Below, piece after piece: positions 48,013 through 56,478 of a stretch of DNA of 64,000 nucleotides (position 1 is the stretch's first letter; the number at the start of each line of letters is the position of its first letter). The stretch comes from Streptococcus suis (GTDB taxonomy: Bacteria > Bacillota > Bacilli > Lactobacillales > Streptococcaceae). The position numbers and the translations under genes were made by a program. Where the stretch lies: NCBI GenBank assembly GCA_022354845.1, contig CP031970.1:1736001-1800000 (forward strand), read 5' to 3'. The notes under the pieces are model-generated. The model did no database searches, was not told where the DNA came from, and was given only the letters and a program-made list of their open reading frames with translations.

Positions 48013-48041
48013 ATTTTACCAATCGGACATTCAAAAGTCAA
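48013..48041 (-). promoter_or_regulatory. Strong promoter of the small-peptide operon
   Basis: Minus-strand TTGACT (48036-48041), 17-bp spacer, TAAAAT (48013-48018). The IS5 element ends only 9 bp upstream of the -35, so any older upstream control region has been displaced. Confidence 0.75.
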
Positions 48042-48050
48042 TATTTTTAA

Positions 48051-49265
48051 GGGCACCTCTAATAACACCAGTAGAACATCTAGAGCGTCAAATTTATCTT
48101 TCATCTACAGTTTATTTCTTGTAAATTTTTGTTTGTGAGTCTTACTCAAGGCTATTTCCCAATTTTTGGGCGCACTAAGCCCATGATTTTAACCCTAGTC
48201 GTTTAATCTGTTCAAATCGAAAGATGTTATAGAGGAGGTTGGTTAAGGTCACATTTGTCTTTGCCCTATCCATTCCAATCCCTCTAAAGGCACTTCCCTT
48301 CATGCTATTTTCAATAAAACCAAAAACATGCTCAACTCGACAACGGACTTTAGCAATATGACGGTTAATGTTCTTGTCAGTATCGGTCAATGGTTTATTT
48401 CGGAAAGCACAACGGACGGTATGGTGTTGGCAGTTGTCAGGAACACTTTTCCCCACATAGGCACTATCATCAAATACAGGTTCGTTGGCATCACAAAGAG
48501 AAGCTAGAACATTGGAGTCATGTATACTAGCTGTTGTGACGCCATAATCTTTGATTAGCTTTGATTTTCTATCAACACAGACGTGATTTTTATAGCCAAA
48601 GTAACGAACACCCCCTTTTTGAGTCCAGCTCCCATCGACATCTTTTTGGTATCGCTTGGCTTTGTTCCAACCTTCTACAGTTTCATGCGCTCTGATTTTC
48701 TCATTTTCCTCACGAGAATTGCGCTGCTTAGGACATTCCACAAATGAAGCATCAACTATTTGACCTGTGTGGGCAATCAAACCTTCGTCCGAGAGTTGAG
48801 TATAGAACAAGTCGAATAATTCCTTTTCGCGACCTGATTGAGTCAAGCGATCTCGATAAAGCCAGATAGTTTTTGAATCTGGGACATTATCTTCGTGGCA
48901 ACCAACGAAACGACGAAAGGATAAGCGATCAAGCAATTGATATTCCATAGCATCGTCAGACAAGTTATGTAACCGTTGAAGTAAAAGGACTTTGAACATC
49001 ATGAGGTAATCAAGGTGAGGACGACCTCCACGACCAATAACTTTATTCTTGCGAGAAAACAATTCTGATAACAAGGGGAGAAAGAGTTGCCAATCCATGA
49101 CAGTGTCTAGACGTTCCAATGGATTACCTTTTTCAGTGAGTTTTGACAAGATTTTTTCATCATCAGTAAATAAATGCATCGTGTTTAACCTCGTTTATCG
49201 AGTTTTATACTTGTATTTCTATTATCTCATTTTATAGGTTTTTTGATGAGTTTTTAGAGGTGCCC
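48051..49265 (-). mobile_element. IS5-family insertion sequence
   Basis: Terminal inverted repeats GGGCACCTCTAA at 48051 and the opposing TTAGAGGTGCCC ending at 49265 bound a 1215-bp element with one transposase. Immediate flanks (TTAA on the left, ATAT on the right) do not show a convincing duplication, so a rearrangement after insertion is possible. Confidence 0.88.
48175..49179 (-). CDS. IS5 family transposase
   Basis: A 334-residue DDE transposase. The N-terminal DUF772-like region reads GRPHLDYLMMFKVLLLQRLHNLSDDAMEYQLLDRLSFRRF. The catalytic core has GQIVDASFVECPKQRN (first Asp), HDSNVLASLCDANEPVFDDSAY (second Asp) and RCRVEHVFGFIENSM (Glu with YREK-like signature), the IS1031/IS903-type arrangement within IS5. 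Length and reading frame look intact. It occupies nearly the whole element. Confidence 0.93.
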   Translation of the reverse strand: MHLFTDDEKILSKLTEKGNPLERLDTVMDWQLFLPLLSELFSRKNKVIGRGGRPHLDYLMMFKVLLLQRLHNLSDDAMEYQLLDRLSFRRFVGCHEDNVPDSKTIWLYRDRLTQSGREKELFDLFYTQLSDEGLIAHTGQIVDASFVECPKQRNSREENEKIRAHETVEGWNKAKRYQKDVDGSWTQKGGVRYFGYKNHVCVDRKSKLIKDYGVTTASIHDSNVLASLCDANEPVFDDSAYVGKSVPDNCQHHTVRCAFRNKPLTDTDKNINRHIAKVRCRVEHVFGFIENSMKGSAFRGIGMDRAKTNVTLTNLLYNIFRFEQIKRLGLKSWA

Positions 49266-49453
49266 ATATGTTTGATTGATAAATCTGATTAACTCATTCT
49301 TCATTTTGAGTTATTATTTAATCATGATATAATATTAATCATACAAGAAATCTCCTCTACAATTGATTACTTCTGAAAAAGTGGTCAAAATAGGTTGAAT
49401 TTTCAAAATAAAAGGGTCTAAACCCTTGATACGAAAGGAAGCTTAAAAATCTT

Positions 49454-49753
49454 ATGATGAATATGCAAAATATGATGCGCCAAGCTCAAAAACTTCAAAA
49501 GCAAATGGAGAAGAGTCAAGCTGAACTAGCTGCTACTCAATTTACAGGTAGTTCTGTACAGGACTTAGTTACTGCAACCTTTACTGGGGATAAAAAATTA
49601 GTATCAATCGATTTTAAGTCTGAAGTTGTTGATGCTGACGATATTGAGACATTGCAAGAAATGACAGTCCAGGCTATCAATGATGCTCTGACAAAAGTTG
49701 ATGAGGCAACTCAGAAAAAACTTGGTGCATTTGCAGGTAAATTACCATTTTAA
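49454..49753 (+). CDS. ebfC: YbaB/EbfC family nucleoid-associated protein
   Basis: A 99-residue DNA-binding protein. It begins [22 protein letters not shown], the Met/Gln-rich helix of the family, and has the conserved beta segment [16 protein letters not shown] and the C-terminal helix [18 protein letters not shown]. EbfC forms tweezer-like dimers that coat DNA. In many genomes it sits next to dnaX-recR; here it stands alone beside an IS element. Terminator follows at 49759-49797. Confidence 0.92.
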   Translation: MMNMQNMMRQAQKLQKQMEKSQAELAATQFTGSSVQDLVTATFTGDKKLVSIDFKSEVVDADDIETLQEMTVQAINDALTKVDEATQKKLGAFAGKLPF

Positions 49754-49758
49754 AACAT

Positions 49759-49797
49759 AAAAAGACGCGCGTGGCAATTGCCCTTTCGCGTCTTTTT
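49759..49797. terminator. Bidirectional terminator after ebfC
   Basis: AAAAAGACGCG pairs with CGCGTCTTTTT; it also lies directly at the stop of the converging GDPD gene. Confidence 0.9.
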
Positions 49798-49798
49798 G

Positions 49799-51559
49799 TT
49801 ATTCAAAATTATAGAGTAAGCGCTGAAATTCAAGGAAAAATAGATCAGGATAGCGATGATTCTCTTCCAATTCACTCATCAAACTTTTTAGACCTGTTAA
49901 ATTATCAGTAATAATACCATCTACTTGCAACAAGAGCATCTTGGTCATACTCTCTTCATCGTTTGGTGTCCAAGCATAAAGAGATTTCCCTCGGATCCAA
50001 GACTTAGTCATAAAATTCTGGTCAAGCGAAGTATATTCTATTGTATATCCATCAGCCACAGTGGTTGGATAAATGGAATTGAACGGAAGAATGAAGAAAG
50101 AAACCAGTTGTTCATTATATTGTTTGCTTTCAATAATCGTACGATAGTCTAACGAATGCATCTGATGACCTTTAGCAATTAGACGTTGACCATATTTTTT
50201 CAGAAAATTTCGTGTAAGATTTGGTGAATCTGCATCTGTTACTTTAATTTCTACTAATAATTTCTGACCAAGCTCATCAGCTTTTTCTAGATACTCATCA
50301 AAAGAAGGAACAGGACCTGTCATCCCGTTTTCTGATGCAGTCATCGCCGTCAACTCTGCTAGAGTATAGTCATGTGTCCCTCCGGTATTGCCCGTCAAAG
50401 CCATTAAATCTGCATCATGCATGACAATAAATTGGCCATCTTTGGTCTCCTGAACATCCATCTCAATATAGTCCGGCTTGAGTTGAGAGGTCTTTTCCAG
50501 AGCCTCAATCGAATTCTGAACAGCATTGCCATTGTCAACACCTCGATGGGAAATAGTAACTGGCAAGGTGTCAAATGGGTAATAAAGGAGCAATGCCCCT
50601 TGGACACCAAAAACAAGACTAGATACCAGCAAAATAGCCAATCGAAGACGATGACGGAGACGCTTGCGACGGTATATTGGTAACTTCTTTCCGGTTAATA
50701 GACTGATAAAACCTATCATAAAGAGAGCAATGACTCCGTAATAGGTTAACCTTAATACTATATAGCAAACAACAGCTAACCAATATGAAAGACTTGGAGC
50801 ATAATCTTCTACTAACAGCTGTATAGAATAGAGCAACAATGCAACTCCCGTAAAAAAGATAACCGGAAAAGTGACCAAGCCAACTAAACGCACAAGGTAA
50901 TTGACTTGTTTGATTCCCTTTGTATGCTTCCAAGAAAATGCAATAGATTCTTTCACACTCCTATGTTCAAAATAGATTTTCGGTAGTGCGAACATGAGTC
51001 GGGAGGCAAGCCAAAAGAAAAGGAGGAGGGAAACTAAAATCAAGACCCCTATCCAGACTGTGTTGGATAGGTAATCAAGGACAAACTGTGGCACAACGAT
51101 TTTATTAAAATAATAAATATTTAATATTCGACGTAGAAAGGGTAAAAGGAGAACTGAATAAAAAAGGAGGAAGATAATTTTTGGTAAGCTACTATGACGG
51201 ATAATTGCGACCATACTATCTCTAACATCTCTCAAGTAATCCGATAAGTGCTTGACTTTTTCATCTAACAATTGCCAAACCCCAGTAAAAAGAAGAGCTA
51301 ACTCCAGATAGGCAATCCCAATATTGGCGAAAAATAAGAGAATAAACAAGCCAGAAACAAAAAGATTCTCAGAAAATACCGATAAAAGATTCGTCGGTGA
51401 AAGATAAGCATGACCTGTTAGGGCTAATAGCCTTTCTGAGACCCACGAATTAAGTGGTATCCACACAAACTCCATAAATGCGAACAGAGTAAAAAAGAGT
51501 AATAGAATCTTGTCTAAGTTGTAATAGATTTTTTGAAATTCACGATATATCTTTTTCAT
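49799..51559 (-). CDS. Membrane glycerophosphodiester phosphodiesterase
   Basis: A 586-residue protein with an N-terminal membrane part (~1-335) of about eight hydrophobic helices, followed by an extracellular GDPD TIM-barrel. The catalytic region reads ISHRGVDNGNAVQNSIEAL (HRG motif) and DYIEMDVQETKDGQFIVMHD (metal and catalytic residues); LLVEIKVTD and VDGIITDNL complete the barrel. Such enzymes cleave glycerophosphodiesters or trim teichoic acid glycerolphosphate. The substrate is unproven. The ending overlaps a terminator shared with ebfC. Confidence 0.9.
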   Translation of the reverse strand: MKKIYREFQKIYYNLDKILLLFFTLFAFMEFVWIPLNSWVSERLLALTGHAYLSPTNLLSVFSENLFVSGLFILLFFANIGIAYLELALLFTGVWQLLDEKVKHLSDYLRDVRDSMVAIIRHSSLPKIIFLLFYSVLLLPFLRRILNIYYFNKIVVPQFVLDYLSNTVWIGVLILVSLLLFFWLASRLMFALPKIYFEHRSVKESIAFSWKHTKGIKQVNYLVRLVGLVTFPVIFFTGVALLLYSIQLLVEDYAPSLSYWLAVVCYIVLRLTYYGVIALFMIGFISLLTGKKLPIYRRKRLRHRLRLAILLVSSLVFGVQGALLLYYPFDTLPVTISHRGVDNGNAVQNSIEALEKTSQLKPDYIEMDVQETKDGQFIVMHDADLMALTGNTGGTHDYTLAELTAMTASENGMTGPVPSFDEYLEKADELGQKLLVEIKVTDADSPNLTRNFLKKYGQRLIAKGHQMHSLDYRTIIESKQYNEQLVSFFILPFNSIYPTTVADGYTIEYTSLDQNFMTKSWIRGKSLYAWTPNDEESMTKMLLLQVDGIITDNLTGLKSLMSELEENHRYPDLFFLEFQRLLYNFE

Positions 51560-51638
51560 GGTACTAGTGTCCCATATTCTTTCAGGAATTGCAAGCCATC
51601 ATTAAACATGAAAAAATAGAAAAATAAAGGAGAAATAG

Positions 51639-52229
51639 ATGACTACCCAACCGACCATTGCAGTATTGGAAGAAGAGCATTTATATTCAATTTGGAAAAA
51701 TGGATATAGCCAAATCCAACCTGAGTGGAAAAAATGGGATGGACCTGATTTTGAAGATTATCAGATGTATCCTGATTTTGAAGCATTTCGAATGAGTAAA
51801 CTTTACAATTTCTTCTGTAATGATACTGTTTGGGGCATATTTGTAGATCGAGAACCGATAGGAATTGTTACCCGACATTGGGAAGATGAAAAAACTCGAT
51901 GGCTCGAAATCGGGATTGTTATCTATCAGCAAAAGTATTGGAATGGGGGCTGCGGGACAAGAGCTCTCAAACTCTGGATGGATCATATTTTTCAAACTAA
52001 TACTGAATTAGAACATATCGGACTAACTACTTGGTCTGACAACCACCGTATGATGCGAGCAGCTGAAAAAATCGGTATGATAAAAGAAGCGCAGATCCGC
52101 AAAGTGCGATACTGGAAGGGACATTATTACGACTCTGTCAAATATGGAATAATAAGAGAGGAATGGGAAGCAGATAAAATAGTTCCCATTCCAGATTCTT
52201 TACCCCTAACGAACGATTACAAAAATTAA
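51639..52229 (+). CDS. GNAT family (RimJ/RimL-type) N-acetyltransferase
   Basis: A 196-residue protein with the acetyl-CoA-binding pattern WLEIGIVIYQQKYWNGGCGTRALKLWMDHIF (~90-120) and NHRMMRAAEKIGMIKEAQIRKVRYWKGHYYDSVKYGI near the end, typical of the RimJ/RimL group. The substrate is unknown; related proteins modify ribosomal proteins or small amines. AAAGGAG precedes the ATG. Single-gene unit. Confidence 0.88.
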   Translation: MTTQPTIAVLEEEHLYSIWKNGYSQIQPEWKKWDGPDFEDYQMYPDFEAFRMSKLYNFFCNDTVWGIFVDREPIGIVTRHWEDEKTRWLEIGIVIYQQKYWNGGCGTRALKLWMDHIFQTNTELEHIGLTTWSDNHRMMRAAEKIGMIKEAQIRKVRYWKGHYYDSVKYGIIREEWEADKIVPIPDSLPLTNDYKN

Positions 52230-52315
52230 GTCACATTGCGCTTACGATATAAGACAAAAAAAGATTGGTACCTACCAATCTTTTTAATGCAATCATTCAC
52301 TCCCACATTCTCATA

Positions 52316-52580
52316 CTCTTCGAGAATCAAAATTATCAGTTGTCAAGAGCCTGGATGAGTGAAGAGCTCCAGTGGACCTCGATTCGCTTCCTTTTTTTCA
52401 GGCTCATGATAAAAAGGTCCACTGGACCTTGATTCGCTTCCTTATTTTAAGGCTCATGATAAAAAGGTCCACTGGACCTTGATTCGCTTCCTTATTTTCA
52501 GGCTCATGATAAAAAGGTCCACTGGACCTTGATTCGCTTCCTTATTTTCAGGCTCATGATAAAAAGGTCCACTGGACCTT
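52316..52580. repeat. 50-bp tandem repeat of terminator-like hairpins next to a BOX-like end
   Basis: From 52361 four consecutive 50-bp units (52361-52410, 52411-52460, 52461-52510, 52511-52560) and a 20-bp partial unit follow one another. Each holds the palindrome AAGGTCCACTGGACCTT and ends TTCAGGCTCATGAT. The first unit has a variant palindrome half, and the last hairpin is followed by TTTTTATTTT, so it is probably the real terminator between the acetyltransferase and rocS. The segment 52316-52360 matches one end of the repeat at 19541-19740 (ATACTCTTCG...). No gene lies in 52230-52581. Confidence 0.85.
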
Positions 52581-52581
52581 T

Positions 52582-53076
52582 TTATTTTCCAAACAAGCGT
52601 GCAAAGAAACCTTTGGTTTGCACTTCTTGTGACTGCGCTTTGACTTCATCTAACTCCAGCTTGAGGACTTCCTTATCAGCCATTGCTTTGAGAGTCAACT
52701 GTTGCTGTTGATCCAGTTGTTTGTCCTTCTCTGCAATCTGCACATCCTTAACTTTGAGTTGCTCATCTTTTTCTGCAAGTTGCTTATCTTTGGCTTTTAA
52801 TTGACTATAAAGACGAATAATCTCCGCATTTTTTTCGTCAACCAAGATTTCCATCAATTCGCGCTGCTTCACTTCTTCGCTAATTGGTTCATCTTCAAAA
52901 ATGGTTGTTTTGTAGATTTCTTCCAACTTAATCAAGCCAGCACGATTTACAACAGTCACACCCTTGTCATTTTTCTCTACGAATTCTTCTGGAAGTGATT
53001 TAACACGATTATTCATTGCCTGGCGGCTCACTCCCAAAATTTCAGCTAATTCACTGACTGTTTTTTCGATTCCCAT
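52582..53076 (-). CDS. rocS: RocS-type chromosome segregation protein (DUF536)
   Basis: A 164-residue protein: N-terminal winged/HTH domain (~1-60; TVSELAEILGVSRQAMNNRVKSL), a long Lys/Glu/Gln coiled coil (~75-150; repeated AEKDEQL/KVKDVQIAEKDKQL), and a C-terminal amphipathic tail GFFARLFGK. This is the layout and size (~163 aa) of pneumococcal RocS, which links the chromosome to capsule-kinase control of division through membrane binding. ATG 53076 has GAGGAAATT before it; the longer frame begins in non-conserved sequence. Confidence 0.88.
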   Translation of the reverse strand: MGIEKTVSELAEILGVSRQAMNNRVKSLPEEFVEKNDKGVTVVNRAGLIKLEEIYKTTIFEDEPISEEVKQRELMEILVDEKNAEIIRLYSQLKAKDKQLAEKDEQLKVKDVQIAEKDKQLDQQQQLTLKAMADKEVLKLELDEVKAQSQEVQTKGFFARLFGK

Positions 53077-53280
53077 AATTTCCTCGGTACTTACATTTCT
53101 CATAGTTTGTATCATTAAAATATTACCACATAAGCCTATCCCTGTCAAATTTAGGAGGAGCACCGTATGTGTCTGAAATTTTGAGAGGAGTCGAAACTGG
53201 AGCTATACTATACTACAAAAGTGGACAGAAAATTGTGTGTTATAATCTGTCTATTAAGACACAAAAATGAAAGGACTTTT

Positions 53281-53415
53281 ATGTCAGGTTTTAAACGTTA
53301 CGACGAGGATTTCAAACAATCGTTCGTTAATCTCTATCAAACTGGTAAAACACAGACTGAACTCTGTAAAGATTATGGGGTGAAAAGGCAACACTTTTCT
53401 GTACAAAATTTATAA
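53281..53415 (+). pseudogene. Truncated IS3 orfA fragment
   Basis: ATG 53281 with AAAGGAC upstream opens a frame reading MSGFKRYDEDFKQSFVNLYQTGKTQTELCKDYGV, the HTH start of an IS3-family OrfA. After ~40 codons it runs into the left end of another IS3 element (53399) and stops. No continuation is visible on the far side of that element, so this is a leftover. Confidence 0.75.
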
Positions 53416-53425
53416 AGTGTTTTTG

Positions 53426-54205
53426 TTAAACGATTGCTCTTTTAGTCATGGGTGTTTGGTAATGAAGTGTGCTGTGGATGCGATGGTGATTCCACCAGTG
53501 GACATAATCCTTAGTTTTAAGGGTTAATTCTTCCAGAGATCGGAAGTTTTCTTGGTTGATAAACTCCAGTTTGAAGGAGCGATAGGTACTCTCAGCTACC
53601 GCATTGTCATAAGGATAACCCGCTTGACTCAGCGAACGTGTGATGCCAAAGGCTTTTAACATCTTATCAATCAAGGCATTATCAAACTCCTTACCACGAT
53701 CAGAATGGAAGAGTTTGACCTTGGTCAGAGCGTAGGGAATGCTTTGAATGGCTTCTTTGACCAAGTCAGCAGTCTTGTGCCAACCAAGAGATAGGCCAAT
53801 AATTTCACGGTTGAAGAGGTCAATGATCAAGCAAACGTAAGCCCAACGATTGGCAACACGAACATAGGTTAAGTCCGTCACAAGGGTTTCCAATGGTTTT
53901 TGTTGGTTAAACTGTCTCTCTAAGAAATTCGGAACTGGTGCTTCATTCTTCCCTTTAGAATGCGGTTTGAAGGTAGCCTTCTGGTAAACAGAAACCAAAT
54001 TCAATCTCTTCATGATGCAACGAATCCGACGGCGAGACAAGGTGATCCCTTGTGCTTCCAGACATTTCTTAATCTTCCTAGCGCCGTATCTGGACTTACT
54101 GTCAAGAAAAATGCGCTTCACCATTTCTTCAAGTTGTGCCTCAGATACTGGCACTACAGCTTTGTAGTAATAGCTAGAGCGAGGAATCTTCAACCAACGA
54201 CACAT
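53426..54205 (-). CDS. IS3 family transposase OrfB
   Basis: A 259-residue frame from ATG 54205, with the true OrfB reading extending back into EIITANKDKYSISA in the -1 frame relative to orfA. The HTH_21 segment is SRYGARKIKKCLEAQGITLSRRRIRCIM. The rve integrase core has LVTDLTYVRVANRWAYVCLIID, LFHSDRGKEFDN and YDNAVAESTYRSFKLEFI, so all three DDE residues are present. Normally it is made as an OrfAB fusion by -1 frameshifting near CGAAAAGGGAAATAA at the orfA end. With orfA broken, a full fusion is unlikely. Confidence 0.92.
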   Translation of the reverse strand: MCRWLKIPRSSYYYKAVVPVSEAQLEEMVKRIFLDSKSRYGARKIKKCLEAQGITLSRRRIRCIMKRLNLVSVYQKATFKPHSKGKNEAPVPNFLERQFNQQKPLETLVTDLTYVRVANRWAYVCLIIDLFNREIIGLSLGWHKTADLVKEAIQSIPYALTKVKLFHSDRGKEFDNALIDKMLKAFGITRSLSQAGYPYDNAVAESTYRSFKLEFINQENFRSLEELTLKTKDYVHWWNHHRIHSTLHYQTPMTKRAIV

Positions 54206-54241
54206 GGCTGAAATGCTGTATTTATCCTTGTTAGCAGTGAT

Positions 54242-54520
54242 TATTTCCCTTTTCGTGCCATAATCACTGCCGCTTGCTTTAGAATGTCTAATTGCATTTC
54301 GAGCTCTTTATTTCGTTTTCTGAGTTCTATCAACTCACGTTGTTCATCTGTCAGATTATCGACAGTTTTAAAGGAACCAGTTGTTAACCCACTTATCGAA
54401 GGTTGAGGGTGTTAAATCATATTCTTTGATCAGTTCACTGCGTTTTCTACCTGCATTGTGCAAGTCAACGATTTGTTGTTTGAAGTCATCTGTGAAGTAA
54501 CGGCGAATTTTTCTAGACAT
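54242..54520 (-). pseudogene. IS3 orfA with frameshift
   Basis: From ATG 54520 the frame gives MSRKIRRYFTDDFKQQIVDL...FDKWVNN, then hits TAA after WFL. Reading resumes in another frame as GSFKTVDNLTDEQRELIEL...ILKQAAVIMARKGK and ends at TAA 54242. The expected sequence between is NNSGSFK, so about 2 nt are missing near 54383. The leucine-zipper half is therefore cut off. Confidence 0.85.
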
Positions 54521-54600
54521 ATCTGTTCTCCTATTTTCTTTAGTGTAGAACACTTTATTCTTCTGTCTAGTTTAGTGTAACCTATTCAAAATATTATTTA

Positions 54601-56043
54601 TTATTCTACTTTAATTTGTCCCATCATACCTGCTTCTTCATGTTCAAGAATGTGACAGTGGTACATATAAGTACCCTTCTTATTAAACTTAACTATAAGT
54701 CTTACTTTTTCGTTAGGCTCAATATATACAGTATCTTTCCATCCGCTCTCCTCTGGAGAAGGCGCATTACCGTTTCTTGATAGAATTTGAACCTGTGTGC
54801 CATGAATATGGAATGGGTGACCCATTTCATGCATCATTGATCCTGGGTTTGTAATTTCCCAAATCTCTGTATCTCCAAGCTTCACTGTTTCATCAATTCT
54901 ATTCATATCAAACTTTTTACCGTTTATTGATACCATTTGACCCATACCTTGAAGCTCAAAGCTTCTTATCTTAGTAGCTTGTGCTTCTGACATTCTTTCT
55001 ATATTCGTTAAAGTGCTAGGTACTTCAGTATCATCTTTCCCATCGCCTTTAACATTAAAGGTCATAATGGTTTCTTTATCACTCATAAGTGACAGCTTCG
55101 TTCCCTTTTCATACTTTGAAAAGTCCACTATTATCTCTGCTCTTTCCCCAGGTGATAACATAATATTTCTCTGGCTAACCGGTTTTTCTAAAAATCCACC
55201 GTCAGATACTATTTGATAGAATTCATCTCTATTATCTAACTTCAAATTAAAGTTACTTGCATTAGCACCATTAACTATTCTAAATCTCATCTTGACTCTA
55301 TTAACCTCTAAATTAGGTTTAATAGCTCCGTTAACTATGATAGTATCCCCTGTTGCTCCATCCATCATATTTGTATTATAAATAAAACTGCCGTCCTTGC
55401 CAAAGCTTCTATCTTGAATTACTAAAGGTATATCATTTACTCCATATTCCTTAGGAATATTTAAGCTTTTTGATACTTCATCATCCACATAGAATAGTCC
55501 TGCTAAACCTTTATAAACTTGGGTAGCAGTATTTCCTCCAAAGTGCGGATGATACCACAATGTTGCAGCCTGTTGATTTACTGTAAAACTAGGCTCCCAA
55601 GTTGTTCCTGGTTCAATTCCTTGATGAGGGCCCCCATCCTTTTCTCCTTCTACCTCTAGTCCATGCCAGTGAACTGTAGTTGCTTCTTTTAGCTTGTTAT
55701 TTACGTGCACATTTACTTGCTCACCTTTACTTACTCTGATGACAGGGCCTAAGAAGCTTCCGTTGTAACCCATAGTTCGTGTCTTGGTATTTGGTAAAAA
55801 TGAAGTTTCTCCTTCTTGAGGTTCTAAAGTAAAATCCGCAATATTAGGATCTGGATTTTTATCCTCTAATAGTGGTGGTATAGGAAGTGTACTTTTTGTT
55901 TTACTTGTTTGAATATCTATATTAACTGCACTCTGGTTTATTTTAAAATAACTAATCATTGGTTCTAAAAGTGTAATATATCCAACTGCAGTTAATGCGA
56001 CTGTAAGTCCAATACCTAATAACATATGTTTATTCTTACTCAT
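54601..56043 (-). CDS. Multicopper oxidase
   Basis: A 480-residue CueO/CotA-type oxidase with an N-terminal hydrophobic helix (~8-28; signal anchor), so it faces outward. Copper ligands are complete: TTVHWHGLEVEG and LWYHPHFGG in the N-terminal half, HPFHIHGTQVQI and [18 protein letters not shown] at the C-terminus (type 1 site with Cys and Met). Known relatives oxidise Cu(I) to Cu(II) and confer copper tolerance. The gene is markedly more AT-rich than its neighbours, pointing to acquisition from another firmicute. GGAGGAATAAAA precedes the ATG; an IS3 element starts ~90 bp upstream and may have changed its promoter. Confidence 0.93.
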   Translation of the reverse strand: MSKNKHMLLGIGLTVALTAVGYITLLEPMISYFKINQSAVNIDIQTSKTKSTLPIPPLLEDKNPDPNIADFTLEPQEGETSFLPNTKTRTMGYNGSFLGPVIRVSKGEQVNVHVNNKLKEATTVHWHGLEVEGEKDGGPHQGIEPGTTWEPSFTVNQQAATLWYHPHFGGNTATQVYKGLAGLFYVDDEVSKSLNIPKEYGVNDIPLVIQDRSFGKDGSFIYNTNMMDGATGDTIIVNGAIKPNLEVNRVKMRFRIVNGANASNFNLKLDNRDEFYQIVSDGGFLEKPVSQRNIMLSPGERAEIIVDFSKYEKGTKLSLMSDKETIMTFNVKGDGKDDTEVPSTLTNIERMSEAQATKIRSFELQGMGQMVSINGKKFDMNRIDETVKLGDTEIWEITNPGSMMHEMGHPFHIHGTQVQILSRNGNAPSPEESGWKDTVYIEPNEKVRLIVKFNKKGTYMYHCHILEHEEAGMMGQIKVE

Positions 56044-56190
56044 TTTTATTCCTCCATAAATTATTAATACTAATTAATAATAATTATACTTTATCATTAT
56101 GAAGGAAATATGAAGTGACCTGATATAATTAAGTTGTAACACCTGTGTATAGTTTGGTAAAATACATACATAATCCAAGGAGATGTTACA

Positions 56191-56478
56191 ATGACAAACA
56201 ATCGTTACGAGCCTGAGCTCAAACAAAAGGTTCTTCGCCTCTATCTGGAAGAGGGACGAACCAAGAAAAGCCTGACCGAAGAATATAATCTTGGACAAGG
56301 CACGCTGACATACTGGTTACAGCAATACCGCAAAGAATGCGATAACAGCCCAACAAAACGGGAAGAATCTGATTCATACGAAGTTGCAAAAAAGCTACGC
56401 AAAGAAATTGAAGAACTCAAAAAGGAAAATGATTTTTTAAAAAAAGCGGCAGCATTCTTTGCGAAGGAAATCGATTAG
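56191..56478 (+). CDS. IS3 family transposase OrfA
   Basis: A complete 95-residue OrfA: HTH region NRYEPELKQKVLRLYLEEGRTKKSLTEEYNLGQGTLTYWLQQ and a C-terminal leucine-zipper-like coiled coil (KKLRKEIEELKKENDFLKKAAAFFAKEID). It would bind the inverted repeats. The -1 frame at its end continues into OrfB. Confidence 0.9.
   Translation: MTNNRYEPELKQKVLRLYLEEGRTKKSLTEEYNLGQGTLTYWLQQYRKECDNSPTKREESDSYEVAKKLRKEIEELKKENDFLKKAAAFFAKEID

Larger units (their letters stand above)
53399..54570 (-). mobile_element. IS3-family insertion sequence (IS150-like), probably inactive
   Basis: Imperfect inverted repeats can be aligned over ~30 bp: CTGTACAAAATTTATAAAGTG... from 53399 and, on the minus strand, CTAGACAGAAGAATAAAGTG... 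from 54570. TTT flanks both ends (53396-53398 and 54571-54573), consistent with a 3-bp duplication. It contains orfB (intact) and orfA (frameshifted). Confidence 0.75.

Noticed and set aside
52361..52580. CRISPR array at the 50-bp tandem repeat
   Set aside because: Units abut directly with no variable spacers, and no cas gene is present.
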